Source: Roseateles saccharophilus
GTDB taxonomy: Bacteria > Pseudomonadota > Gammaproteobacteria > Burkholderiales > Burkholderiaceae_C
NCBI RefSeq assembly: GCF_004342485.1
Contig: NZ_SMBU01000009.1
Span: 97,761 to 161,760, forward strand
DNA: 64,000 nucleotides
Direction: 5' to 3'
The translations under genes and the position numbers were made by a program. Each line of letters starts with the position of its first letter. Position 1 is the first letter of the stretch. Positions 21,047 through 30,217 of the stretch are shown in pieces. Below the pieces are notes generated by a model, which saw nothing but the letters and a program-made list of their open reading frames with translations, was not told the DNA's origin and ran no database searches.

Positions 21047-22207
21047 ATGACGATTTCTGGTGTGGAGCAGGCGCCCCGGGTCCTGCGCGTGCTGCATGTC
21101 GAGGACTCCGAACTCGACCATCAGCTCATTGCGACGCAACTGGCGCGCGCCGGGCTCAATGTCGAGATGCGCAGGCTGGATGCGCTGCCCGCAGTGTTGG
21201 CGGCGCTGGACGAGCGCTGGGATGCCGTCATCTCCGACTTCAACCTGCCGGGCTATTCGGGCCTGGAGGTGCTGGACGCGCTGAAGGCGCGCGCGCTGCC
21301 GCTGCCCTTCATCCTCGTTTCCGGCGAGATTGGCGAGGACATCGCCGTGGCCGCGATGCGCAACGGCGCCTCCGACTACCTGCTGAAGAACAACCTGAAC
21401 CGCCTCGCGCCGGCCCTGTTGCACGCCATCGACGCGGCCGAGAACGAGCGTGCCCGGCTGGCGGCCGACCAGGAGCTGGTCAAGTCCAAGCAGCGCCTGC
21501 ACCAGCTGGCGGGCCATCTGCAGACCAGCGTCGAGCTGGAGCGGGCGGCCATTGCGCGCGAGATCCACGACGACGTCGGCGGCTCGCTGACGGCCCTCAA
21601 GTTCGACCTCGCCTGGATCGACCGCCATGCCACCGAGCCCGCGGTGCGCCAGCGCGTCAGTGCGGCGCTGGAGACGGTCAACTCGGCCATCGACGCCAGC
21701 CAGCGCATCATGCACAACCTGCGCCCTGCCATCCTGGAGCAGGGCCTGGTGGCCGCGCTGCAATGGATGACGGCGCGCTTCGAGCGGCGCACCGGCATCG
21801 AGGCCGGCCTGCGCGTCGGCGACGAGCGCCTCGAGTTGCCGCCCGGCGTGCCGCTGGTGGCCTACCGCACGGCCCAGGAGGCCCTGACCAATGTGTCAAA
21901 GCATGCGGGGGCGAAGCGGGTGGACATCGAACTCAGCCTGGACTCCGGCGTGCTGACGCTGGAGATCCGCGACGACGGCCGCGGCATCGCGGCGGGCGAT
22001 CTGGCCAAGGAGCGCTCCTTCGGCATCCGCGGCCTGCACGAGCGCGCGGCAACCGTGGGGGGCTGGGTGGACCTGTCCTCCTCGCCCGGGGGCGGCACCA
22101 GCCTGATCCTGACCGTGCCGCTGGCGGCCGATGCCATCGACGCGCTCGACGACGCCACCGACTTCGGCGCCGACGACACCGGTACCTCCATCTGGGGCCG
22201 GGCATGA
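21047..22207 (+). CDS. REC-domain sensor histidine kinase of the NarX/HisKA_3 type
   Basis: A 386-residue soluble kinase. Residues 11-130 form a receiver domain (VEDSELDH, phosphoacceptor D64 in ISDFNLPGYSG). A coiled linker and a HisKA_3 dimerisation domain follow, with phospho-accepting H174 in AIAREIHDDVGGSLTALK. The HATPase_c domain (about 265-365) shows EALTNVSKHAGA, DDGRGIA and FGIRGLHERA. The receiver fused ahead of the kinase suggests it is itself switched by another kinase. The start at 21047 begins directly before the receiver; the open frame upstream lacks homology. The stop overlaps the next gene, a NarL-type regulator (ATGA). Confidence 0.92.
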   Translation: MTISGVEQAPRVLRVLHVEDSELDHQLIATQLARAGLNVEMRRLDALPAVLAALDERWDAVISDFNLPGYSGLEVLDALKARALPLPFILVSGEIGEDIAVAAMRNGASDYLLKNNLNRLAPALLHAIDAAENERARLAADQELVKSKQRLHQLAGHLQTSVELERAAIAREIHDDVGGSLTALKFDLAWIDRHATEPAVRQRVSAALETVNSAIDASQRIMHNLRPAILEQGLVAALQWMTARFERRTGIEAGLRVGDERLELPPGVPLVAYRTAQEALTNVSKHAGAKRVDIELSLDSGVLTLEIRDDGRGIAAGDLAKERSFGIRGLHERAATVGGWVDLSSSPGGGTSLILTVPLAADAIDALDDATDFGADDTGTSIWGRA

Positions 22208-22851
22208 TCCGCGTCATCCTCTGCGATGACCACGGCCTGATCCGCCGCGGCATCCGCGACACGCTGGCCGACAGCGGCGACATCGAGGTCATCGGCGAGG
22301 CCGGCGACTACACCGAGCTGCGCGGCCTGCTGCACAAGCTCGGCAAGGACAACCCCTGTGACGTGCTGGTGCTGGACATCAACATGCCGGGCCGCTCGGG
22401 CCTGGACGTGCTGCATGTGCTGAAGGACGAGGGCGCCGCGGTGCGCACGCTGATCGTGTCGATGTACCCCGAGGACCAGTACGCCATCCGCGCGCTGCGC
22501 GCCGGCGCCTACGGCTATGTCAACAAGGGTGGCGACCCCGCCAGCCTGGTGCAGGCCGTGCGCACGGTCGCCCAGGGCCGCAAGTACGTGACGCCCGAGA
22601 TCGCGCAGATGCTGGTCGAGAGCCTGACCGCGCCCGTCACCGAGCAGGCCCATCACAAGCTGTCCGACCGCGAGCTGCAGACCCTGGTGATGATCGCCTC
22701 GGGCAAGCGCCTGTCGGACATCGCCGAGGAGCTGATGCTCAGCCCCAAGACCGTCAGCGTCTACCGCGCCCGTGTGCTGGAGAAGCTGGGCCTGACGAAC
22801 AACTCCGAGCTGACGGTCTACGCCATTCGCAACGGCCTCGTCGCCAGCTGA
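22204..22851 (+). CDS. NarL/FixJ-family response regulator
   Basis: A 215-residue DNA-binding regulator. The receiver domain (1-120) has CDDHGLIRRG and phosphoacceptor D58 in VLDINMPGRSGLD. The LuxR-type helix-turn-helix (about 150-210) has LSDRELQTLVMIASGKRLSDI and the recognition-helix region SPKTVSVYRARVLEKLG. Its start codon overlaps the stop of the REC-kinase gene, so the two form a two-component pair. Target genes are unknown; the ABC exporter operon starting 100 bp downstream is one candidate. Confidence 0.95.
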   Translation: MIRVILCDDHGLIRRGIRDTLADSGDIEVIGEAGDYTELRGLLHKLGKDNPCDVLVLDINMPGRSGLDVLHVLKDEGAAVRTLIVSMYPEDQYAIRALRAGAYGYVNKGGDPASLVQAVRTVAQGRKYVTPEIAQMLVESLTAPVTEQAHHKLSDRELQTLVMIASGKRLSDIAEELMLSPKTVSVYRARVLEKLGLTNNSELTVYAIRNGLVAS

Positions 22852-22952
22852 GGCCGGCGCGCCTGTCGCCGTTCGTCCGCCCTGGCGGCGATTCGCCGGC
22901 GCCGGCTGCCGTTCGTCGATTGTTGACATCCGCTGGCAGCAGCGCCTGCACA

Positions 22953-24239
22953 ATGCGCCGGTTTCCAAAACGGCTGCGCTGGCGGCTGCAACAGTTCAGG
23001 GAGCGTGTCATCGATACCGGATTGCTGAAGGAGCTGCGCATCGAAGGCGCGCAGCGTGAGGATCATGACGGCGGGATGCCGAAGTGGGTCTGGGGCCTGC
23101 TGGCCGGGCTGGTCATCCTGGTGCTGGTGGCCGCCGGCGCGTGGTGGTTCATGGCCGGCAACAAGCCCATCGCCGTGCAGACGGCGACGGTGCGTGCCAA
23201 CGGACAGGGCGCCAGTGCCGACGCCGTGCTGCAGGCCACGGGCTATGTGACGCCGCGCCGCATGGCCACCGTCTCGGCCCAGATCACCGGCACGTTGACC
23301 GAAGTACTGATCGACGAGGGCTTCAAGGTCAGGAAGGGCCAGGTGCTGGCGCGGCTGGACGACACCGGCCTCAAGGCGGGCCTGGCCGCCGCCGAGGCCC
23401 AGGTGCGCAGCGCCGAGGCCAATCTCGTGCAGCTGCGCGCCCAGTTCGCTCAGACCCAGGCCGACTCGCGCCGCCAGACCGAGCTGGCCGCCAGCGGCAT
23501 GACGACGCACCAGGCCCAGGAGCTGGCGGCGACGGCGGTGAAGACCGTGGGCGCCCAGCTCGAGGTGGCCCAGCGCCAGATCGAGGCGGCCCAGGCGCAG
23601 GCCCGCCAGGCGCGGGTCAACTTCGACTACGCGACGGTGCGGGCGCCGTTCGATGGCGTCGTTACCGCACGGGCGGCGCAGGTCGGCGAGATCATCTCGC
23701 CGCTGTCCGCCGGCGGCGGCTTCACGCGCACCGGCGTCGGCACCATCGTCGACATGGACTCGCTGGAGGTGAACGTCGACGTCAACGAGGCCTACATCGC
23801 CCAGGTCAAGGGCGACATGCCCTGCGAGGCCGTGCTCGACGCCTACCCGGACTGGAAGATCCCGGCCCATGTCGTCGCCGTCATCCCCAGCGCCGACCGC
23901 GGCAAGGCGACCGTCAAGGTGCGCGTGGCCCTGGACCAGAAGGACGACCGCGTCGTGCCCGACATGGGCGTGCGCGTGAGCTTCCTGGCGGCCAAGCCCA
24001 AGGTCGAGGCCAAGCCGGTGCCGGGCGTGTTGCTGCCGCCCGAGGCCGTGGTGCAACGCGACGGCGCCAGCAGCGTGTTCGTCGTGAGCGAGGGCCGGGC
24101 GCAGCAGCGTGCGCTCAAGCTCGGTGCCGATGCCGGCAAGTTCAAGCTGGCCACCGAGGGCCTGAAGGCGGGCGAGACGGTCGTCGTCTCGCCGCCGGCC
24201 GAACTGAAGAATGGTTCCAACGTCGTGAACAAGGAATGA
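22953..24239 (+). CDS. Periplasmic adaptor subunit of a MacAB-like ABC exporter (HlyD/RND-MFP family)
   Basis: About 428 residues. After a cytoplasmic N-terminus there is one membrane anchor (WVWGLLAGLVILVLVAAGAW). Then come a lipoyl/barrel-sandwich half-motif (ATVSAQITGTLTEVLIDEG), a long alpha-hairpin of Ala/Gln-rich coiled coil (about 150-230) and the second lipoyl half (VRAPFDGVVTAR). Beta-barrel and membrane-proximal domains complete it. It would bridge the inner-membrane transporter to an outer-membrane channel, which is not encoded nearby. The start is uncertain: ATG at 22920 or 22953, or a TTG at 23022, with no good ribosome-binding site for any. It overlaps the ATPase gene. Confidence 0.88.
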   Translation: MRRFPKRLRWRLQQFRERVIDTGLLKELRIEGAQREDHDGGMPKWVWGLLAGLVILVLVAAGAWWFMAGNKPIAVQTATVRANGQGASADAVLQATGYVTPRRMATVSAQITGTLTEVLIDEGFKVRKGQVLARLDDTGLKAGLAAAEAQVRSAEANLVQLRAQFAQTQADSRRQTELAASGMTTHQAQELAATAVKTVGAQLEVAQRQIEAAQAQARQARVNFDYATVRAPFDGVVTARAAQVGEIISPLSAGGGFTRTGVGTIVDMDSLEVNVDVNEAYIAQVKGDMPCEAVLDAYPDWKIPAHVVAVIPSADRGKATVKVRVALDQKDDRVVPDMGVRVSFLAAKPKVEAKPVPGVLLPPEAVVQRDGASSVFVVSEGRAQQRALKLGADAGKFKLATEGLKAGETVVVSPPAELKNGSNVVNKE

Positions 24240-24241
24240 GC

Positions 24242-24928
24242 ATGAGCGCTTTGATCGAAGTCCGCGACCTGTCCAAGGTCTACACCCGTGGCAAGCAGAA
24301 GGTCGAGGTGCTGCACAGCATCAACCTCGATGTGCAGCAGGGCGATTTCCTCGCGCTGATGGGCCCCTCGGGCTCGGGCAAGACGACGCTGCTGAACCTG
24401 ATGGGCGGCCTGGACGCGCCCAGCGGCGGCGCCATCAGCGTGGGCGGCGAGCGCATCGACAAGCTCTCGGGCGCGGCCCTGGCCAAGTGGCGGGCGTCCA
24501 GGGTCGGCTTCGTGTTCCAGTTCTACAACCTGATGCCGACGCTGTCGGCGCAGAAGAATGTCGAGCTGCCGCTGCTGCTGACCAAGCTGTCGGCCGGCGA
24601 ACGCAGGAAGCGCGCGGCCATCGCGTTGCAACTGGTCGGCCTGGCCGACCGCGCCGCGCACAAGCCCACCGAGCTGTCGGGCGGCCAGCAGCAGCGCGTG
24701 TCCATCGCACGCGCCATCGTGTCCGACCCGACCCTGCTGGTCTGCGACGAGCCCACCGGCGACCTGGACCGTCAGTCGGCCGAGGACGTGCTGACGCTGC
24801 TGCAGGCCCTCAACCGCGAGCATGGCAAGACCATCGTCATGGTCGCCCACGACCCGCGTGCCGCCGCCCGCGCCAGCCACACGCTGCATCTGGACAAGGG
24901 CACGCTTGTCGAACAGGCCGTCGCCTGA
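24242..24928 (+). CDS. ABC transporter ATP-binding protein (MacB/LolD type)
   Basis: A 228-residue ATPase with Walker A (GPSGSGKTT), Q-loop ([14 protein letters not shown]), signature ([14 protein letters not shown]), Walker B ([12 protein letters not shown]) and the switch histidine in VAHDPRAA. The FYNLxPTLxAxxNVELPL pattern is typical of LolD/MacB/FtsE-like ATPases that drive mechanotransmission permeases. AAGGA six bases before the ATG at 24242 favours that start; an in-frame ATG at 24236 overlaps the adaptor stop. The two permease genes follow. Confidence 0.95.
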   Translation: MSALIEVRDLSKVYTRGKQKVEVLHSINLDVQQGDFLALMGPSGSGKTTLLNLMGGLDAPSGGAISVGGERIDKLSGAALAKWRASRVGFVFQFYNLMPTLSAQKNVELPLLLTKLSAGERRKRAAIALQLVGLADRAAHKPTELSGGQQQRVSIARAIVSDPTLLVCDEPTGDLDRQSAEDVLTLLQALNREHGKTIVMVAHDPRAAARASHTLHLDKGTLVEQAVA

Positions 24929-24946
24929 GCCGCATGAGGTGATGCC

Positions 24947-26116
24947 ATGAAATACCTCCACCTGATCTGGGCGGCGCTGTTCCGGCGCAAGGGCCGCACC
25001 TTCCTGACCCTGGTCTCCATCATCACGGCCTTCCTGCTGTTCGGCCTGCTGGATGCGGTGCGCGTGGGCTTCGAACAGGCCGGCCAGAGCGCCAACGGCG
25101 CGCAGCGCCTGCAGACCGGCTCCAAGCTGAGCTTCATCCAGCTGCTGCCGATGTCGCTGGGCGCGCGCATCGCGCAGATCGACGGCGTGAAGGACACGAC
25201 CTTCGCCAACTGGTTCGGCGGCGCCTACCAGAAGCCCGAGAACCAGGTCTTCAGCTTTGCCGTCGCGCCCAACTACCTCGACATCTACCCCGAGATGGAA
25301 GTCTCGGCCGAGCACCGCAAGGCCTTCGCCGAGACCAAGAACGGCGCCCTCGTCGGCGAGGGCCTGGCGCGCAAGTTCGGCTGGAAGGTGGGCGACCAGG
25401 TGCCCATGCAGTCCACCATCTTCCCGGACAAGAACGGCAGCCAGAACTGGCCCTTCCAGATCGTCGGCATCATCCACGTGCCCGACAAGAAGACGGCCGG
25501 CTGGTGGGACCAGATGTTCCTGCTGAACTGGAAATACTTCGACGACACGACGCCCTGGAACCAGGGCAATGTGGGCTGGTACGTCACGCGCGTGAAGGAC
25601 GTCAACCAGGCCGACCGCGTGCTCAAGGCCATCGACGAGATCTCGGCCAACTCCGACCACGAGACCCGCACGCTGACCGAGCAGGCGGCCATGTCCAGCT
25701 GGATGAAGCAGGTGGCCGACATCAACCTCATCGTCACCTCCATCATGGGCGCCGTGTTCTTCACGCTGCTGCTGCTGGCCGGCAACACGATGATGCAGGC
25801 CGTGCGCGAGCGCACCGGCGAGATCGCCGTGCTCAAGACTCTGGGCTTCTCGGGCGAGAGCGTGCTGGCCATGGTGCTGGCCGAGTCGGTGCTGCTGCTG
25901 CTGATCGGCGGCGCCATCGGCCTGCTGCTCGCCAGCGTCATCGGTCCCGCCGTCAGCGCCGGCAGCGGCGGTGCGCTGAACCTGCCGGCGGCCGGCCTGG
26001 TCAGCTGGCTGATCGGCATCGGTCTGGCGCTGTTTTTCGGACTGGCCGTGGGCGCGCTGCCGGCGTTGCGCGCGATGCGCGTGAACATCACCGATGCACT
26101 GGCCGGGAGGGCTTGA
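24947..26116 (+). CDS. ABC transporter permease of the FtsX/MacB family (1)
   Basis: A 389-residue membrane protein with the four-helix FtsX plan. TM1 is near residues 20-40 and a large MacB-like periplasmic domain spans about 45-255. Three C-terminal helices follow (IVTSIMGAVFFTLLLLAGN, MVLAESVLLLLIGGAIGLL and a final hydrophobic run), with the coupling segment ERTGEIAVLKTLGFSGESVL. It lies 18 bp after the ATPase gene and 1 bp before a second permease, so the transporter is probably a heterodimer. Substrate unknown. Confidence 0.9.
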   Translation: MKYLHLIWAALFRRKGRTFLTLVSIITAFLLFGLLDAVRVGFEQAGQSANGAQRLQTGSKLSFIQLLPMSLGARIAQIDGVKDTTFANWFGGAYQKPENQVFSFAVAPNYLDIYPEMEVSAEHRKAFAETKNGALVGEGLARKFGWKVGDQVPMQSTIFPDKNGSQNWPFQIVGIIHVPDKKTAGWWDQMFLLNWKYFDDTTPWNQGNVGWYVTRVKDVNQADRVLKAIDEISANSDHETRTLTEQAAMSSWMKQVADINLIVTSIMGAVFFTLLLLAGNTMMQAVRERTGEIAVLKTLGFSGESVLAMVLAESVLLLLIGGAIGLLLASVIGPAVSAGSGGALNLPAAGLVSWLIGIGLALFFGLAVGALPALRAMRVNITDALAGRA

Positions 26117-26117
26117 T

Positions 26118-27434
26118 ATGAAGTTCCTGAAAAATCTCGGGCTCGTCTTGCTGCTGGTCGCCGTGCTGGCGGCCTGGGTGATGCTGCCCTGGCAGGGGGC
26201 GCTCGTGCTGGCCGTGCTGCTGGCCGCGTGGATGTTCCTGTTCCGCAGCGGCGCGCAGACGCGTTCCGTGGCCGCGGTGGGCATCAGCACGCTGACGCAG
26301 CGCCTGGGCTCGTCGGCCGTCATCGTCGTCGGCATCGCCGGCGTGGTCGGCGTGCTGGTGGCCCTGCTGGCCATGGCCGAAGGCTATGCGCAGACACTGC
26401 GCAACTCCGGCTCATTGGACACGGCAATAGTCATGCGCGGCGCCTCGGCCAACGAGGTCTCGTCCTCGCTGAGCCGCGAAGACCTGCTGCAGATCGAGCA
26501 GGCGCCGGGCGTGGCCCACAACGCCAAGGGCGAGCCCATCGTCTCGGCCGAGACGGTGGTGGCGGCCAACCTGCCGGTCAAGGGCAGCAAGACCGGCGAC
26601 GAGGGCAGCGCCCAGGTGCGCGGCATCAGCGAGGCGGCCTTCGCGGTGCGGCCCAACGTCAAGATCATCGAGGGCCGGACCTTCCAGCCGGGTCTGCGCG
26701 AGATCGTCGTCGGCAAGGGCGCGGTGCGCCAGTTCGAGGGCCTCAAGGTCGGTGCCAGCCTCAAGCTCGGCAACCAGCCCTGGACCATCGTCGGCATCTT
26801 CGCGTCGGGCGATGCGATGGAATCGGAGCTCTGGGCCGACGCCAATGTCGTCAACGACACCTACCGGCGTGGCAGCGGCCGCAACTCGGCAACGGTCAAG
26901 CTGGAGAACGCGGCGGCCATCAAGGCCTTCGGCGAGGCGCTCGAGGCCAACCCCCAGCTCAAGGTCAAGGCCAGCACGACGCTGGAGTTCTTCGCCAAGC
27001 AGAGCGAGAAGATGACGCAGATCCTGCGCATCATCGGCATCACGGTGGGCGCCATCATGGCCGTGGGTGCGGTGTTCGGCGCGCTGAACACGATGTTCGC
27101 CGCCGTGGCCTCGCGGGCCCGCGAGATCGCGACGCTGCGCGCCATCGGCTTTCGCGGCCTGCCGGTGGTCGTCGCCGTGATGCTGGAGACGACGCTGCTG
27201 GCCCTGATCGGCGGCCTCATCGGCGGCCTCATCGCCTGGCTGGTGTTCAACGGCTTCGAGGCCTCGACGATGGCGGCCGGCTCGGTCGGCAAGCTCAGCT
27301 TCAACCTGGCCGTATCGCCCGGGCTGCTGTGGGAGGGCATCAAGTGGGCCCTGGCCATAGGCTTCGTCGGCGGCCTGTTCCCGGCGGTGCGGGCGGCCAG
27401 CGTGCCGGTGACGACGGCGCTGCGCGAGCTCTAA
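26118..27434 (+). CDS. ABC transporter permease of the FtsX/MacB family (2)
   Basis: A 438-residue paralogue-like partner of the preceding permease. Two N-terminal hydrophobic stretches (residues 7-45) precede TM1 near 60-85. The periplasmic MacB-like domain covers about 90-300. The C-terminal helices include GAIMAVGAVFGALNTMFAAV and LETTLLALIGGLIGGLIAWLV, with the coupling loop SRAREIATLRAIGF. The start at 26118 (MKFLKN) follows the previous stop after 1 bp; the longer frame to 26094 overlaps that gene. The stop overlaps the convergent fliR stop by 4 bp. Confidence 0.9.
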   Translation: MKFLKNLGLVLLLVAVLAAWVMLPWQGALVLAVLLAAWMFLFRSGAQTRSVAAVGISTLTQRLGSSAVIVVGIAGVVGVLVALLAMAEGYAQTLRNSGSLDTAIVMRGASANEVSSSLSREDLLQIEQAPGVAHNAKGEPIVSAETVVAANLPVKGSKTGDEGSAQVRGISEAAFAVRPNVKIIEGRTFQPGLREIVVGKGAVRQFEGLKVGASLKLGNQPWTIVGIFASGDAMESELWADANVVNDTYRRGSGRNSATVKLENAAAIKAFGEALEANPQLKVKASTTLEFFAKQSEKMTQILRIIGITVGAIMAVGAVFGALNTMFAAVASRAREIATLRAIGFRGLPVVVAVMLETTLLALIGGLIGGLIAWLVFNGFEASTMAAGSVGKLSFNLAVSPGLLWEGIKWALAIGFVGGLFPAVRAASVPVTTALREL

Positions 27435-28195
27435 CTGAACACCGCCAGCAGGCGCTCCAGCGCCACCGTGAACGGTGTCTGCATCAGCGGCAGCGTCGCG
27501 ACCATGCCGATCAGGCCGACGCTGACCGTCAGCGGGAAGCCGACCGAGAACACGCCGATCTGCGGCGCGACGCGCGAGATCACGCCCATCACGAGGTTGA
27601 CGAACATCAGCATCGTGACGAGGGGCAGGGCGATCCACAGCCCGATGCTGAAGATCTCGGCGCCCCAGCGCTGGGGCGTGGCCACGCGCAGGAAGGCGAA
27701 GGGCTCGGCGCCGACCGGGAAGGCGTGGAAGCTCTGCACCAGGGCGTTGATGAGCAGCAGATGGCCGTTGATGGCGATGAACAGGAAGGCCACCATGCTG
27801 CCGAAGAAGCGCGCGCTGGCCGTGCCCTGGGCGCCGCTGCCGGGGTCGAAGAATCCGGCGAAGTTCAGGCCCATCTGCAGGCCGATGATTTCGCCGGCGA
27901 ACTCCAGCGCGGCGAACACGATGCGCACCGCGAAACCCATGGACAGGCCGATCAGCAACTGCTGGGCGACGAGCAGGGTCAGCATCGGCAGCGAGTCCAG
28001 CGGCGCGACCGGGATCTCGGGCAGCGAGGGCTGGGCCGCGACGGCGATGAAGAGCGACAGGCCGACGCGCAGGCGCAGCGGCACATTGCGCTGGCTGAAC
28101 GTGGGCATGCCGGCGAACAGGGCCAGCGTGCGGATGAAGGGCCAGAGCAGCGGGTTCAACCACGCCAGCAGCTGGGCCTCGGTGACGGAGAACAT
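27431..28195 (-). CDS. fliR: Flagellar export gate protein FliR
   Basis: A 254-residue inner-membrane component of the flagellar type III export gate (FliP5-FliQ4-FliR1). Several long hydrophobic helices are visible, including LPMLTLLVAQQLLIGLSMGF and the conserved stretch AGEIIGLQMGLNFAGFFDP. Length is typical. Its start directly follows the fliQ stop and it is the last gene of the fli operon. Confidence 0.97.
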   Translation of the reverse strand: MFSVTEAQLLAWLNPLLWPFIRTLALFAGMPTFSQRNVPLRLRVGLSLFIAVAAQPSLPEIPVAPLDSLPMLTLLVAQQLLIGLSMGFAVRIVFAALEFAGEIIGLQMGLNFAGFFDPGSGAQGTASARFFGSMVAFLFIAINGHLLLINALVQSFHAFPVGAEPFAFLRVATPQRWGAEIFSIGLWIALPLVTMLMFVNLVMGVISRVAPQIGVFSVGFPLTVSVGLIGMVATLPLMQTPFTVALERLLAVFS

Positions 28196-28465
28196 CTAGC
28201 CGACGACGTTCGGGATGGTCTGCAGCGTGCGCTGGATGTACTCCACCAGCTCCGTCATCATCCACGGCCCGGCCACGGCCAGCGTCAATATGGCGGCGAT
28301 GACCTTGGGCACGAAGGACAGCGTCGCCTCGTTGATCTGCGTGGCGGCCTGGATCACGCTGACGACGACGCCGACGAGCAGCACGACGATCAGGATGGGC
28401 GCGGCCACCAGCATCATCATGTAGAGGCCCTGCTGGCCGAAGGTGAAGACTTGTTGGGCGTCCAT
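28196..28465 (-). CDS. fliQ: Flagellar export gate protein FliQ
   Basis: An 89-residue protein with two transmembrane helices (MMMLVAAPILIVVLLVGVVV and VIAAILTLAVAGPWMM) and the family motif ATQINEATLSFVPK between them. It is part of the FliPQR export gate, directly abutting fliR. A 65-bp gap to fliP contains ACTCGCTTCGCTCGGGCGG, a short relative of the C/G-rich repeats seen elsewhere in the window. Confidence 0.97.
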   Translation of the reverse strand: MDAQQVFTFGQQGLYMMMLVAAPILIVVLLVGVVVSVIQAATQINEATLSFVPKVIAAILTLAVAGPWMMTELVEYIQRTLQTIPNVVG

Positions 28466-28530
28466 GGTTTTCAGTCAGTTGGGGACAGAGCTACTCGCTT
28501 CGCTCGGGCGGCCGGTGCAAGGCCATCAGA

Positions 28531-29280
28531 TCAGGTCACGAAGGAAGCCGCCAACGAACCGAGCAGCAGGTTCCAGCCGTCCGCCAGCACGAAGAGCATG
28601 AGCTTGAAGGGCAGGGAGACGAGCACCGGCGACAGCATCATCATGCCGAGGCTCATCAGCACGCTCGCCACGATCATGTCGATGACGAGGAAGGGGATGA
28701 AGATCAGGAAGGCGATCTGGAAGGCGCTCTTGAGCTCGCTGGTCACGAAGGCCGGCACCAGCACCTTGAAGGGCACGTCCTCGGGCTTCACGCCGCTGTC
28801 GAGCTTGGCTAGGCGCGAGAACAGGGCCACGTCGGCCTGGCGCGTCTGCTTGAGCATGAAGCCGCGCATCGGCACCTCGGCGCGCTTCAAGGCCTCGTCG
28901 AACTGGATCGTGCCGGCGCTGTAGGGTTGCCAGGCGTCGGCATAGACCTTGTCCAGCGTCGGGCTCATGACGAAGAAGGTCAGGAACAGCGACAGGCCGA
29001 CGATGACCTGGTTGGGCGGTGCGGCCTGGGTGCCCAGGGCCTGGCGCATGAGGCTCAGCACGATGGCGATGCGCGTGAAGGCCGTCATCATCAGGATGAC
29101 CGCGGGCAGGAAGCCCAGGGCCGTGAAGAACAGCAGCGTCTGGATGGGCACCGAGTAGCTGCCGCCGCCGACTCCCTGGCCGACCAGGAGGGGCAGCGTG
29201 GCGGGCGGCGTCGCGTTCTGGGCGAAGGCGGCGCCTGCCGTCAGCAGCGCGGCGCCGGCCAGCAGCGGCTTAAGCTTCAT
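28531..29280 (-). CDS. fliP: Flagellar export gate protein FliP
   Basis: A 249-residue export-gate subunit with a cleavable signal peptide (ending GAAFAQ). The conserved core includes [13 protein letters not shown]-type (here [20 protein letters not shown]), [10 protein letters not shown] and [17 protein letters not shown], plus the C-terminal helix pair with [18 protein letters not shown]. The ATG at 29280 has AGGGGAG five bases upstream; a GTG two codons earlier is less likely. It overlaps the end of fliO. Confidence 0.97.
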   Translation of the reverse strand: MKLKPLLAGAALLTAGAAFAQNATPPATLPLLVGQGVGGGSYSVPIQTLLFFTALGFLPAVILMMTAFTRIAIVLSLMRQALGTQAAPPNQVIVGLSLFLTFFVMSPTLDKVYADAWQPYSAGTIQFDEALKRAEVPMRGFMLKQTRQADVALFSRLAKLDSGVKPEDVPFKVLVPAFVTSELKSAFQIAFLIFIPFLVIDMIVASVLMSLGMMMLSPVLVSLPFKLMLFVLADGWNLLLGSLAASFVT

Positions 29281-29617
29281 GACCACTCCCCTGGCCGCGC
29301 TCCTTGCTCAGCAGCTTGGCGAACGAGGCCGGGGCAGGCGGCTCGGCCTGGGGCGGCAGGGTGTGCAGCGTCGTGATGCTCTGGGCCGTCGCGCCCAGCA
29401 CCAGCCAGCGACGCTCATCGCCCTGGCCGACCTCGACGACGAGCAGGCGCTGGTTGGGCGCCGTGGGCAGCTGGGTCACGACGCGCAGCAGGCCGGCGGG
29501 CGCCGCACCGCCGAACACGCGGCCATAGGGCGTGCGCTTGAGCAGCCACAGCGCGACCGGGATCAGCGCAATGATGGCGAGGAACCACAGGAAGGGGAGC
29601 AGGCCGGAAGCGTTCAT
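29270..29617 (-). CDS. fliO: Flagellar biosynthesis protein FliO
   Basis: A 115-residue single-pass membrane protein ([18 protein letters not shown]) with a FliO-type cytoplasmic domain ([39 protein letters not shown]). It assists assembly of the FliP ring. Position between fliN and fliP supports the assignment, since the family is poorly conserved in sequence. It overlaps fliP by 11 bp. Confidence 0.9.
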   Translation of the reverse strand: MNASGLLPFLWFLAIIALIPVALWLLKRTPYGRVFGGAAPAGLLRVVTQLPTAPNQRLLVVEVGQGDERRWLVLGATAQSITTLHTLPPQAEPPAPASFAKLLSKERGQGSGHEA

Positions 29618-29700
29618 GCCTCGGCATTCTGCGGACCGACTTGAGCCGGCGAAGCGCCCAACAGGCGGCTCAAACCGCGGCTATTCGGCCGTCTGAAATG

Positions 29701-29749
29701 CAACCGGAGACACAGAGGAACTCCGGTTGGGGCCTTCTCCGTGCCTCGG
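29701..29749. repeat. Imperfect palindrome (GAGRCACRGAG type) in the fliO-fliN gap
   Basis: The 150-bp gap holds a 9-bp perfect stem (CAACCGGAG 29701-29709 / CTCCGGTTG 29721-29729). It also holds two inverted copies of CCGxAGxCACxGAGxAA, the left at 29704-29720 and the right, reversed, at 29735-29749. It resembles a GAG-CAC-GAG intergenic palindrome I have seen in other bacterial genomes. It is one of the largest gaps in the otherwise compact fliL-fliR stretch. Confidence 0.55.
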
Positions 29750-29767
29750 TGGTCGCCCTTGTCTTCG

Positions 29768-30217
29768 TCAAGCCGCCTTCGACAAGCGGCGCATGCGCTC
29801 CGACGGCGTCACGATGTCGGTCAGGCGGATGCCGAATTTGTCGTTCACGACGACGACCTCGCCCTGGGCGATCAGGTAGCCGTTGACCAGCACGTCCATC
29901 GGCTCGCCAGCCAGCGCGTCCAGCTCGACGACCGAGCCCTGGGCCAGCTGCAGGATGTTCTTGATCGGGATGCGGGTGCGGCCCAGCTCCACGGTCAGCT
30001 GGACGGGAATGTCCAGGATCATGTTGATGTCGCCGGCCGAGCCCGCCGCCGTCGTCGGGCTGAAGTTGGCGAAGCTGGGCGTGGACACTTGCTCGGGCGC
30101 CACCTCGGTGGCGACCTGGGTGGCAGGCGCGGGCGCAGGCGCGGCCTCGGCCAGCGCCGCGGCCCATTCGGCCGCCATCGCGTCCTGTTCTTCTTGGCTG
30201 GGTGAATCAGGGCTCAT
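29768..30217 (-). CDS. fliN: Flagellar motor switch protein FliN
   Basis: A 149-residue C-ring protein. The C-terminal SpoA domain is clear (DIPVQLTVELGRTRIPIKN, LDALAGEPMDVLVNGYLIAQ, RLTDIVTPSERMRRL). A low-complexity Ala/Pro-rich N-terminus of about 65 residues precedes it, common in betaproteobacteria. Its start overlaps the end of fliM by 11 bp. Confidence 0.97.
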   Translation of the reverse strand: MSPDSPSQEEQDAMAAEWAAALAEAAPAPAPATQVATEVAPEQVSTPSFANFSPTTAAGSAGDINMILDIPVQLTVELGRTRIPIKNILQLAQGSVVELDALAGEPMDVLVNGYLIAQGEVVVVNDKFGIRLTDIVTPSERMRRLSKAA

